The notes below the pieces were generated by a model. That model ran no database searches. It was not told the DNA's origin and was given only the letters and a program-made list of their open reading frames with translations. Positions 53,401 to 64,000 of a DNA stretch of 64,000 bases are shown piece after piece. A program made the translations under genes and the position numbers. Every line of letters begins with the position of its first letter. The stretch's first letter is position 1. Origin of the DNA: Isoperla grammatica (lineage: Eukaryota; Arthropoda; Insecta; Plecoptera; Perlodidae); NCBI GenBank assembly GCA_945910005.1, contig CAMDTW010000523.1, positions 434,001-498,000 on the forward strand. Reading direction: 5' to 3'.

Positions 53401-56400
53401 TCTTATATGCTGAGTCTTATATGCTGAGTCTTATATGCTGAGTCTTATATGCTGGGTCTTATATGCTGGGTCTTATATGCTGGGTCTTATATGCTGGGTC
53501 TTATATGCTGGGTCTTATATGCTGGGTCTTATATGCTGTGTCTTAAATGCTGAGTCTTATATGCTGGGTCTTATATGCTGAGTCCTTTATGCTGAGTCTT
53601 ATATGCTGGGTCTTATATGCTGGGTCTTGCTGGGTCTTATATGCTGAGTCTTATATGCTGGGTCTTATATGCTGGGTCTTATATGCTGAGTCTTATATGC
53701 TGGGTCTTATATGCTGGGTCTTATACGCTAGGTCTTATATGCTGGGTCTTATATGTTGAGTCTTATACGCTGGGTCTTATATGCTGAGTCTCATATGCTG
53801 AGTCTTATATGCTGAGTCTTATATGCTGAGTCTTATACGCTGAGTCTTATATGCAGGTTCTTATATGCTGAGTCTTATATGCTGAGTCTTATATGCTGGG
53901 TCTTATATGCTGGGTCTTATATGCGGGGTCTTATATGTTGAGTCTTATATGCTGGGTCTAATATGCTGGGTCTTATATGCTGGGTCTTATATGCTGGGTC
54001 TAATATGCTGGGTCTTATATGCTGGGTCTTACATGCTGAGTCTTTTATGCAGGTTCTTATATGCTGAGTCTTATATGCTGAGTCTTATTTGCTGGGTCTT
54101 ATATGCAGGTTCTTATACGCTGAGTCTTATATGCTGAGTCTTATATGCTGGTTCTTATATGCAGGTTCTTATATGCTGAGTCTTATATGCTGGGTCTTAT
54201 ATGCTGGGGGTTATATGCTGGGTCTTATATGCTGGGTCTTATATACTGAGTCTTATATGCTGGGTCTAATATGCTGGGTCTTATATGCAGGTTCTTATAT
54301 GCTTAGTCTTATATGCAGGTTCTTATGTGCTGAGTCTTATATGCTGAGTCTTATATGCTGGGTCTTATATGTAGGTTTTTATATGCTGAGTCTTATATGC
54401 TGGGTCTTATATGCAGGTTCTTATATGCTGAGTCTTCTATGCAGAGTCTTATATGCTGGGTCTTATATGCTGGGTCTTATATGCTGGATCTTATATGCTG
54501 AGTCTTATATGCTGGGTCTAATGTGCTAGGTCTTATATGCAGGTTCTTATATGCTGAGTCTTATATGCAGGTTCTTATATGCTGAGTCTTATATGCTGAG
54601 TCTTATATGCTGGGTCTTATATGCAGGTTCTTATATGCTGAGTCTTATATGCTGGGTCTTATATGCTAAGTGCAATATGCTGGGTCTTATATGCTGGGTC
54701 TAACATGCAGGGTCTTATATGCAGGGTCTTATATGCTGGGTCTTATATGCTGAGTCTTATATGCTGAGTCTTATATGCTGGGTCTTATATGCTGGGTCTT
54801 ATATGCTGGGTCTTATATGCTGGGTCTTACATGCAGAGTCTTATATGCAGGGTCTTATATGCTGGGTCTTATATGCTAAGTCTTATATGCTTAGTCTTAT
54901 ATGCTGGGTCTTATATGCTGTCTCTTTTATGCTGAGTCTTACATGCTGGGTCTTATATGCAGGTTCTTATATGCTGAGTCTTATATGCTGAGTCTTATGT
55001 GCTGGGTATTATATGCTGAGTCTTATATGCTGGGTCTTATATGCTGAGTCTTATATGCTGAGTCCTATATGCTGAGTCTTATATGCTGAGTCTTATATGC
55101 TGGGTCTAATATGCTGGGTGTTATATGCTAGGTCTAATATGCTGGGTCTTATATGCTGAGTCTTATATGCAGGGTCTTATATGCGGGGTCTTATATGCTG
55201 AGTCTTATATGCTAGGTCTTATATGCTGGGTCTTACATGCAGGGTCTTATATGCAGGGCCTTATATGCTGGGTCTTATTTGCTGAGTCTTATATGCTTCG
55301 TCTTATATGCTGGGTCTTATATGCAGTCTCTTACATGCTGAGTCTTACATGCTGGGTCTTATATAAGGTTCTTATATGCTGAGTCTTATATGCTGAGTCT
55401 TATGTGCTTAGTCTTATATGCTGGGTCTTATAAGCTGGGTCTTTCATGCTGGGTCTTATATGCTGGGTCTTATATGCTGGGTCTTATATGCTGAGTCTTA
55501 TATGCTGAGTCTTATATGCTGAGTCTTATATGCTGAGTCTTATATGCTGGGTCTTATATGCTGAGTCTTATATGCAGGGTCTTATATGCAGGGTTTTATA
55601 TGCTAAGTCTTATATGCTTAGTCTTAAATGCTGGGTCTTATATGCTGAATCTAATATGCTGGGTCTAATATGCTGGGTCTTATATGCTGAGTCTTATATG
55701 CAGGGTCTTATAGCAGGGTCTTATATGCTGAGTCTTATATGCTGGGTCTAATATGCTGGGTTTATATGCTGGGTCTTATACGCTGGATCTAATATGCTGA
55801 GTCCCATATGCTGGGTCTAATGTGCTGGGTCTATTATGCAGGTTCTTATATGCTGAGTCTTATATGCAGGTTCTTATATGCTGAGTCTTATATGCTGAGT
55901 CTTATATGCTGGGTCTTATATGCAGGTTCTTATATGCTGAGTCTTATATGCTGGGTCTTAGTTGCTGGGTCTAATATGCTGGGTCTTATATGCTGGGTCT
56001 AACATGCAGGGTCTTATATGCAGGGTCTTATATGCTGGGTCTTATATGCTGAGTCTTATATGCTGAGTCTTATATGCTGGGTCTTATATGCTGGTTCTAA
56101 TATGCTGGGTCTTATATGCTGGGTCTGACATGCAGAGTCTTATATGCAGGGTTTTATATGCTGGGTCTTATATGCTTAGTCTTATATGCTGAGTCTTATA
56201 TGCTGGGTCTTATATGCTGTCTCTTACATGCTGAGTCTTACATGCAGGGTCTTATATGCAGGTTCTTATATGCTGAGTCTTATATGCTGAGTCTTATGTG
56301 CTGGGTCTTATATGCTGAGTCTTATATGCTGGGTCTTATATGCTGAGTCTAATATGCTGAGTCTTATATGCTGAGTCTTATATGCCGAGTCTTTTATGCT

Positions 56401-57148
56401 GGGTCTAATATGCTGGGTCTTATATGCTGGGTCTAATATGCTGGGTCTTATATGCTGAGTCCTATATGCAGGGTCTTATACGCGGGGTCTTATATGCTGA
56501 GTCTTATATGCTAGGTCTTATATGCTGGGTCTTACATGCAGGGTCTTATATGCAGGGCCTTATATGCTGGGTCTTATATGCTGAGTCTTATATGCTTCGT
56601 CTTAAATGCTGGGTCTTATATGCAGTCTCTTACATGCTGAGTCTTACATGCTGGGTCTTATATGAAGGTTCTTATATGCTAAGTCTTATATGCTGAGTCT
56701 TATGTGCTAAATCTTATATGCTGAGTCTTATATGCCTAGTCTTATATGCTGGGTCTTATATGCTGGGTCTTTTATGCTGGGTCTTACATGCTGGGTCTTA
56801 TATGCTGGGTCTTATATGCTGGGTCTTATATGCAGTCTCTTACATGCTGAGTCTTACATGCTGGGTCTTATATGAAGGTTCTTATATGCTAAGTCTTATA
56901 TGCTGAGTCTTATGTGCTAAGTCTTATATGCTGAGTCTTATATGCCTAGTCTTATATGCAGGTTCTTATATGCTGAGTCTTATATGCTGGGTCTTAGTTG
57001 CTGGGTCTAATATGCTGGGTCTTATGTGCTGGGTCTAACATGCAGGGTCTTATATGCAGGGTCTTATATGCTGGGTCTTATATGCTGAGTCTTATATGCT
57101 GGGTCTTATATGCTGGGTCTTATATGCTGGGTCTTATATGCTGGGTCA
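50408..57148 (+). repeat. 6,741-bp higher-order unit, copy C'
   Basis: Matches C at +19,980 bp line by line. Differences seen: G at 53,646 (A in C) and T at 56,095 plus A at 56,099, which turn GGGTCTTAT into GGTTCTAAT. The 10-bp unit, GGGGG unit, TATAAGG, ATAGCAGGG and the double Q cassette are all kept. Confidence 0.9.
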
Positions 57149-60100
57149 TATATGCTGAGTCTTATATGCTGGGTATTATATGCTGGGTCTAATATGCTGA
57201 GTCTTATATGCTGGGTCTTATATGCTGGGTCTTATACGCTAGGTCTTATATGCTGGGTCTTATATGCTGAGTCTTATATGCTGGGTCTTATATGCTAAGT
57301 CTCATATGCTGAGTCTTATATGCTGAGTCTTATATGCTGAGTCTTATACGCTGAGTCTTATATGCAGGTTCTCATATGCTGAGTCTTATATGCTGAGTCT
57401 TATATGCTGAGTCTTATATGCAGGTTCTTATATGATGGTCTTATATGCTGAGTCTTATATGCTTGGTCTTGTATGCTGTGTCTTATATGCAGGTTCTTAT
57501 ATGCTGAGTCTTATATGCTGGGTCTTATATGCTGGGTCTTATATGCAGGGTCTTAAATGCTCAGTCTTATATGCTGTGTCTAATTTGCTGGGTCTTATAT
57601 GCTGGGTCTTATATGCTGGGTCTTATATGCTGGGTCTTATATGCTGAGTCTTATATGCTGAGTCTTATATGCTGGGTCTAATATGCTGAGTCTTATTACT
57701 GGTTTTTATATGCTGGGTCTTATATGCTGAGTCTTATATGCAGGTTCTTATATGCTGAGTCTTAAATGCAGGTTCTTTTATGCAGGTTCTTATATGCAGG
57801 TTCTTATATGCTGAGTCTTATATGCAGGTTCTTAAATGCTGGGTCTTATATGCTGAGTCTAATATGCTGGGTCTTATATGCTAAGTCTTATATGCAGGTT
57901 CTTATATGATGAGTCTTATATGATGAGTCTCATATGCTGACTCTTATATGCTGATCCTTACATGCTGGGTCTTATATGCTGGGTCTTATATGCCGGGTCT
58001 TATATGCTGGGTCTTAAATGCTGAGTCTTATATGCTGGGTCTTATATGCTGAATCTAATATGCTGGGTCTAATATGCTGGGTCTTTAATGCTGAGTCTTA
58101 TATGCAGGGTCTTATATGCAGGGTCTTATATGCTGAGTCTTATATGCTGGGTCTAATATGCTGGGTCTTATATGCTGGGTCTTATACGCTGGGTCTTATA
58201 TGCTGAGTCTTATATGCAGGGTCTTATATGCAGGGTCTTATATGCTGAGTCTTATATTCTGGGTCTTATATGCAGGTTCTTATATGCTGAGTCTTATATG
58301 CAGAGTCTTATATGCTGGGTCTTATATGCTGGGTCTTATATGCTAAGTGCAATATGCTGGGTCTTATATGCTGGGTCTAACATGCAGGGTCTTATATGCA
58401 GGGTCTTATATGCTGGGTCTTATATGCTGAGTCTTAAATGCTGAGTCTTATATGCTGGGTCTTATATGCTGGGTCTTATATGCTGGGTCTTATATGCTGG
58501 GTCTTACATGCAGAGTCTTATATGCAGGGTCTTATATGCTGGGTCTTATATGCTAAGTCTTATATGCTTAGTCTTATATGCTGGGTCTTATATGCTGTCT
58601 CTTTTATGCTGAGTCTTACATGCTGGGTCTTATATGCAGGTTCTTATATGCTGAGTCTTATATGCTGAGTCTTATGTGCTGGGTATTATATGCTGAGTCT
58701 TATATGCTGGGTCTTATATGCTGAGTCTTATATGCTGAGTCCTATATGCTGAGTCTTATATGCTGAGTCTTATATGCTGGGTCTAATATGCTGGGTGTTA
58801 TATGCTAGGTCTAATATGCTGGGTCTTATATGCTGAGTCTTATATGCAGGGTCTTATATGCGGGGTCTTATATGCTGAGTCTTATATGCTAGGTCTTATA
58901 TGCTGGGTCTTACATGCAGGGTCTTATATGCAGGGCCTTATATGCTGGGTCTTATTTGCTGAGTCTTATATGCTTCGTCTTATATGCTGGGTCTTATATG
59001 CAGTCTCTTACATGCTGAGTCTTACATGCTGGGTCTTATATAAGGTTCTTATATGCTGAGTCTTATATGCTGAGTCTTATGTGCTTAGTCTTATATGCTG
59101 GGTCTTATAAGCTGGGTCTTTCATGCTGGGTCTTATATGCTGGGTCTTATATGCTGGGTCTTATATGCTGAGTCTTATATGCTGAGTCTTATATGCTGAG
59201 TCTTATATGCTGAGTCTTATATGCTGGGTCTTATATGCTGAGTCTTATATGCAGGGTCTTATATGCAGGGTTTTATATGCTAAGTCTTATATGCTTAGTC
59301 TTAAATGCTGGGTCTTATATGCTGAATCTAATATGCTGGGTCTAATATGCTGGGTCTTATATGCTGAGTCTTATATGCAGGGTCTTATAGCAGGGTCTTA
59401 TATGCTGAGTCTTATATGCTGGGTCTAATATGCTGGGTTTATATGCTGGGTCTTATACGCTGGATCTAATATGCTGAGTCCCATATGCTGGGTCTAATGT
59501 GCTGGGTCTATTATGCAGGTTCTTATATGCTGAGTCTTATATGCAGGTTCTTATATGCTGAGTCTTATATGCTGAGTCTTATATGCTGGGTCTTATATGC
59601 AGGTTCTTATATGCTGAGTCTTATATGCTGGGTCTTAGTTGCTGGGTCTAATATGCTGGGTCTTATATGCTGGGTCTAACATGCAGGGTCTTATATGCAG
59701 GGTCTTATATGCTGGGCCTTATATGCTGAGTCTTATATGCTGAGTCTTATATGCTGGGTCTTATATGCTGGGTCTTATATGCTGGGTCTTATATGCTGGG
59801 TCTGACATGCAGAGTCTTATATGCAGGGTTTTATATGCTGGGTCTTATATGCTTAGTCTTATATGCTGAGTCTTATATGCTGGGTCTTATATGCTGTCTC
59901 TTACATGCTGAGTCTTACATGCAGGGTCTTATATGCAGGTTCTTATATGCTGAGTCTTATATGCTGAGTCTTATGTGCTGGGTCTTATATGCTGAGTCTT
60001 ATATGCTGGGTCTTATATGCTGAGTCTAATATGCTGAGTCTTATATGCTGAGTCTTATATGCCGAGTCTTTTATGCTGGGTCTAATATGCTGGGTCTTAT

Positions 60101-60825
60101 ATGCTGGGTCTAATATGCTGGGTCTTATATGCTGAGTCCTATATGCAGGGTCTTATACGCGGGGTCTTATATGCTGAGTCTTATATGCTAGGTCTTATAT
60201 GCTGGGTCTTACATGCAGGGTCTTATATGCAGGGCCTTATATGCTGGGTCTTATATGCTGAGTCTTATATGCTTCGTCTTAAATGCTGGGTCTTATATGC
60301 AGTCTCTTACATGCTGAGTCTTACATGCTGGGTCTTATATGAAGGTTCTTATATGCTAAGTCTTATATGCTGAGTCTTATGTGCTAAATCTTATATGCTG
60401 AGTCTTATATGCCTAGTCTTATATGCTGGGTCTTATATGCTGGGTCTTTTATGCTGGGTCTTACATGCTGGGTCTTATATGCTGGGTCTTATATGCTGGG
60501 TCTTATATGCAGTCTCTTACATGCTGAGTCTTACATGCTGGGTCTTATATGAAGGTTCTTATATGCTAAGTCTTATATGCTGAGTCTTATGTGCTAAGTC
60601 TTATATGCTGAGTCTTATATGCCTAGTCTTATATGCAGGTTCTTATATGCTGAGTCTTATATGCTGGGTCTTAGTTGCTGGGTCTAATATGCTGGGTCTT
60701 ATGTGCTGGGTCTAACATGCAGGGTCTTATATGCAGGGTCTTATATGCTGGGTCTTATATGCTGAGTCTTATATGCTGGGTCTTATATGCTGGGTCTTAT
60801 ATGCTGGGTCTTATATGCTGGGTCA
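57149..60825 (+). repeat. 3,677-bp shortened unit, copy D'
   Basis: Copy of D at +19,980 bp, with its private TATATGATGGTC (57,432), TTATTACTGG, GCTGATCC and GGGCCTTAT (59,716) marks and the same 1,536-bp and 182-bp gaps. I noticed no differences. Confidence 0.9.
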
Positions 60826-63800
60826 TATATGCTGAGTCTTATATGCTGGGTATTATATGCTGGGTCTAATATGCTGAGTCTTATATGCTGGGTCTTATAT
60901 GCTGGGTCTTATACGCTAGGTCTTATATGCTGGGTCTTATATGCTGAGTCTTTTATGCTGGGTCTTATATGCTAAGTCTCATATGCTGAGTCTTATATGC
61001 TGAGTCTTATATGCTGAGTCTTATACGCTGAGTCTTATATGCAGGTTCTCATATGCTGAGTCTTATATGCTGAGTCTTATATGCTGAGTCTTATATGCAG
61101 GTTCTTATATGATGGTCTTATATGCTGAGTCTTATATGCTTGGTCTTGTATGCTGTGTCTTATATGCAGGTTCTTATATGCTGAGTCTTATATGCTGGGT
61201 CTTATATGCTGGGTCTTATATGCAGGGTCTTAAATGCTCAGTCTTATATGCTGTGTCTAATTTGCTGGGTCTTATATGCTGGGTCTTATATGCTGGGTCT
61301 TATATGCTGGGTCTTATATGCTGAGTCTTATATGCTGAGTCTTATATGCTGGGTCTAATATGCTGAGTCTTATTACTGGTTTTTATATGCTGGGTCTTAT
61401 ATGCTGAGTCTTATATGCAGGTTCTTATATGCTGAGTCTTAAATGCAGGTTCTTTTATGCAGGTTCTTATATGCAGGTTCTTATATGCTGAGTCTTATAT
61501 GCAGGTTCTTAAATGCTGGGTCTTATATGCTGAGTCTAATATGCTGGGTCTTATATGCTAAGTCTTATATGCAGGTTCTTATATGATGAGTCTTATATGA
61601 TGAGTCTCATATGCTGACTCTTATATGCTGATCCTTACATGCTGGGTCTTATATGCTGGGTCTTATATGCCGGGTCTTATATGCTGGGTCTTAAATGCTG
61701 AGTCTTATATGCTGGGTCTTATATGCTGAATCTAATATGCTGGGTCTAATATGCTGGGTCTTTAATGCTGAGTCTTATATGCAGGGTCTTATATGCAGGG
61801 TCTTATATGCTGAGTCTTATATGCTGGGTCTAATATGCTGGGTCTTATATGCTGGGTCTTATACGCTGGGTCTTATATGCTGAGTCTTATATGCAGGGTC
61901 TTATATGCAGGGTCTTATATGCTGAGTCTTATATTCTGGGTCTTATATGCAGGTTCTTATATGCTGAGTCTTATATGCAGAGTCTTATATGCTGGGTCTT
62001 ATATGCTGGGTCTTATATGCTGGATCTTATATGCTGAGTCTTATATGCTGGGTCTAATGTGCTAGGTCTTATATGCAGGTTCTTATATGCTGAGTCTTAT
62101 ATGCAGGTTCTTATATGCTGAGTCTTATATGCTGAGTCTTATATGCTGGGTCTTATATGCAGGTTCTTATATGCTGAGTCTTATATGCTGGGTCTTATAT
62201 GCTAAGTGTAATATGCTGGGTCTTATATGCTGGGTCTAACATGCAGGGTCTTATCTGCAGGGTCTTATATGCTGGGTCTTATATGCTGAGTCTTATATGC
62301 TGAGTCTTATATGCTGGGTCTTATATGCTGGGTCTTATATGCTGGGTCTTATATGCTGGGTCTTACATGCAGAGTCTTATATGCAGGGTCTTATATGCTG
62401 GGTCTTATATGCTAAGTCTTATATGCTTAGTCTTATATGCTGGGTCTTATATGCTGTCTCTTTTATGCTGAGTCTTACATGCTGGGTCTTATATGCAGGT
62501 TCTTATATGCTGAGTCTTATATGCTGAGTCTTATGTGCTGGGTATTATATGCTGAGTCTTATATGCTGGGTCTTATATGCTGAGTCTTATATGCTGAGTC
62601 CTATATGCTGAGTCTTATATGCTGAGTCTTATATGCTGGGTCTAATATGCTGGGTGTTATATGCTAGGTCTAATATGCTGGGTCTTATATGCTGAGTCTT
62701 ATATGCAGGGTCTTATATGCGGGGTCTTATATGCTGAGTCTTATATGCTAGGTCTTATATGCTGGGTCTTACATGCAGGGTCTTATATGCAGGGCCTTAT
62801 ATGCTAGGTCTTATTTGCTGAGTCTTATATGCTTCGTCTTATATGCTGGGTCTTATATGCAGTCTCTTACATGCTGAGTCTTACATGCTGGGTCTTATAT
62901 AAGGTTCTTATATGCTGAGTCTTATATGCTGAGTCTTATGTGCTTAGTCTTATATGCTGGGTCTTATAAGCTGGGTCTTTCATGCTGGGTCTTATATGCT
63001 GGGTCTTATATGCTGGGTCTTATATGCTGAGTCTTATATGCTGAGTCTTATATGCTGAGTCTTATATGCTGAGTCTTATATGCTGGGTCCTATATGCTGA
63101 GTCTTATATGCAGGGTCTTATATGCAGGGTTTTATATGCTAAGTCTTATATGCTTAGTCTTAAATGCTGGGTCTTATATGCTGAATCTAATATGCTGGGT
63201 CTAATATGCTGGGTCTTATATGCTGAGTCTTATATGCAGGGTCTTATAGCAGGGTCTTATATGCTGAGTCTTATATGCTGGGTCTAATATGCTGGGTCTT
63301 ATATGCTGGGTCTTATACGCTGGATCTAATATGCTGAGTCCCATATGCTGGGTCTAATGTGCTGGGTCTATTATGCAGGTTCTTATATGCTGAGTCTTAT
63401 ATGCAGGTTCTTATATGCTGAGTCTTATATGCTGAGTCTTATATGCTGGGTCTTATATGCAGGTTCTTATATGCTGAGTCTTATATGCTGGGTCTTAGTT
63501 GCTGGGTCTAATATGCTGGGTCTTATATGCTGGGTCTTACATGCAGGGTCTTATATGCAGGGTCTTATATGCTGGGTCTTATATGCTGAGTCTTATATGC
63601 TGAGTCTTATATGCTGGGTCTTGTATGCTGGGTCTTATATGCTGGGTCTTATATGCTGGGTCTGACATGCAGAGTCTTATATGCAGGGTTTTATATGCTG
63701 GGTCTTATATGCTTAGTCTTATATGCTGAGTCTTATATGCTGGGTCTTATATGCTGTCTCTTACATGCTGAGTCTTACATGCAGGGTCTTATATGCAGGT

Positions 63801-64000
63801 TCTTATATGCTGAGTCTTATATGCTGAGTCTTATGTGCTGGGTCTTATATGCTGAGTCTTATATGCTGGGTCTTATATGCTGAGTCTTATATGCTGAGTC
63901 TTATATGCTGAGTCTTATATGCCGAGTCTTTTATGCTGGGTCTAATATGCTGGGTCTTATATGCTGGGTCTAATATGCTGGGTCTTATATGCTGAGTCCT
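60826..64000 (+). repeat. Shortened unit, copy E' (runs off the window)
   Basis: Copy of E at +19,980 bp up to the last base, which corresponds to 44,020. It has the 182-bp stretch present in E, GCTAAGTGTAATATG (62,201) and TTATCTGCAGGG. One difference seen: G at 61,476 against C at 41,496. The window ends before the point where E gives way to the linking segment. Confidence 0.9.

Larger units (their letters stand above)
1..64000 (+). repeat. 14-bp satellite/minisatellite array filling the window
   Basis: Every line of the sequence reads as tandem copies of ATGCTGGGTCTTAT. Variation is concentrated at unit positions 5 (T/A), 7 (G/A) and 8 (G/T), giving four main types: GCTGGG, GCTGAG, GCAGGG and GCAGGT. 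Secondary changes are T12 to A (TCTAAT), A13 to T (TTTTAT), T14 to A or C (TTAAAT, TTACAT) and T2 to C (ATACGC). The consensus has no CpG, is 6/14 G+C, and is strongly strand-asymmetric (A2 T6 G4 C2). The array is open at both window ends. Its pure tandem form, lack of spacers and lack of any coding constraint indicate eukaryotic satellite DNA; the species cannot be told. It is not a TTAGGG-type telomere and has no 171-bp alpha-satellite period. Strand is given for the G/T-rich reading only. Confidence 0.98.

Noticed and set aside
1..64000. Coding on the - strand
   Set aside because: The reverse complement of the unit contains TAA, and 14-bp rotation puts it in every frame about every 42 bp, so no frame is open for more than a few codons beyond that.
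1..64000. CRISPR array
   Set aside because: Units follow each other directly; there are no unique spacers, no leader and no cas genes.
1..64000. Telomeric or known centromeric satellite
   Set aside because: No TTAGGG, TTTAGGG or similar repeats, and no 171-bp or other familiar monomer. The basic period is 14 bp throughout.
1..64000. TATA boxes (TATAAGA on the - strand, TATAT on the + strand) as promoters
   Set aside because: They occur in every unit as part of the repeat, so they mark no particular start site; no other promoter element is visible.
1..64000. Transposon or retroelement insertions
   Set aside because: I found no interruption of the array by unrelated sequence, no terminal repeats, target-site duplications or poly-A tails; all irregularities are indels of a few bases or block jumps within the array.
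1..64000. Canonical G-quadruplex clusters
   Set aside because: GGG runs are separated by 11 bases, and many units (GCTGAG, GCAGGT) lack GGG. The GGGGG units (20,479, 21,641 and others) are isolated.
50408..64000. Calling the 19,980-bp duplication an assembly artefact outright
   Set aside because: The copies have several distinguishing bases and different left flanks, so an artefact is possible but cannot be asserted from the sequence alone.

Overview
The whole window is one uninterrupted tandem array of a 14-bp unit, consensus ATGCTGGGTCTTAT on the + strand. At 14 bp per unit there is room for about 4,570 copies. Both window edges fall inside the array, so it is longer than 64 kb. I find no unique-sequence island, gene, RNA gene, mobile element, CRISPR array or origin. 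The sequence fits a large eukaryotic satellite/minisatellite, of the kind seen in heterochromatic, subtelomeric or sex-chromosome regions. I do not recognise this unit, and nothing here identifies the species.

Four unit types make up nearly everything. They differ at unit positions 5, 7 and 8: GCTGGG, GCTGAG, GCAGGG and GCAGGT, each followed by TCTTATAT. Rarer changes (TCTAAT, TTAAAT, TTTTAT, TTACAT, ATACGC) and occasional off-length units (10, 12, 13, 16 or 17 bp) act as private markers. These markers recur in the same order at fixed distances, which exposes several higher levels of repetition.

Layout. (1) 1-14.6 kb is a mosaic of shorter, more diverged blocks that match other parts of the window at many different offsets, with local amplification of a 756-bp block and a 2,558-bp block. 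(2) 14,644-21,649 (block A) is repeated 7,006 bp downstream (start of block B). (3) 23,687-30,427 and 30,428-37,168 are two tandem copies of a 6,741-bp higher-order unit (B and C). They are followed by two shortened relatives spaced 3,677 bp apart (D and E, 37,169-44,388). (4) 44,389-48,680 is a less regular linking segment with its own 1,653-bp duplication. (5) 48,681-64,000 repeats the B-leader, C, D, E series. Positions 50,408-64,000 match 30,428-44,020 almost base for base at +19,980 bp. Since 26,721 (the spacing of the leaders) = 19,980 + 6,741, the second series differs from the first by exactly one 6,741-bp unit, as expected from unequal exchange.

No reading frame here is credible as a gene. 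The 14-bp unit rotates through all three frames, so an open frame is a 14-residue periodic peptide that ends wherever a GCTGAG, GCTAAG or TCTAAT unit falls in the stop phase. On the - strand each unit carries TAA, which closes every frame about every 42 bp. The interest of the window lies in its multi-level repeat architecture, not in an encoded system. I saw no evidence of a new biochemical system. All boundaries were read by eye and are good to about one unit (14 bp) unless stated.
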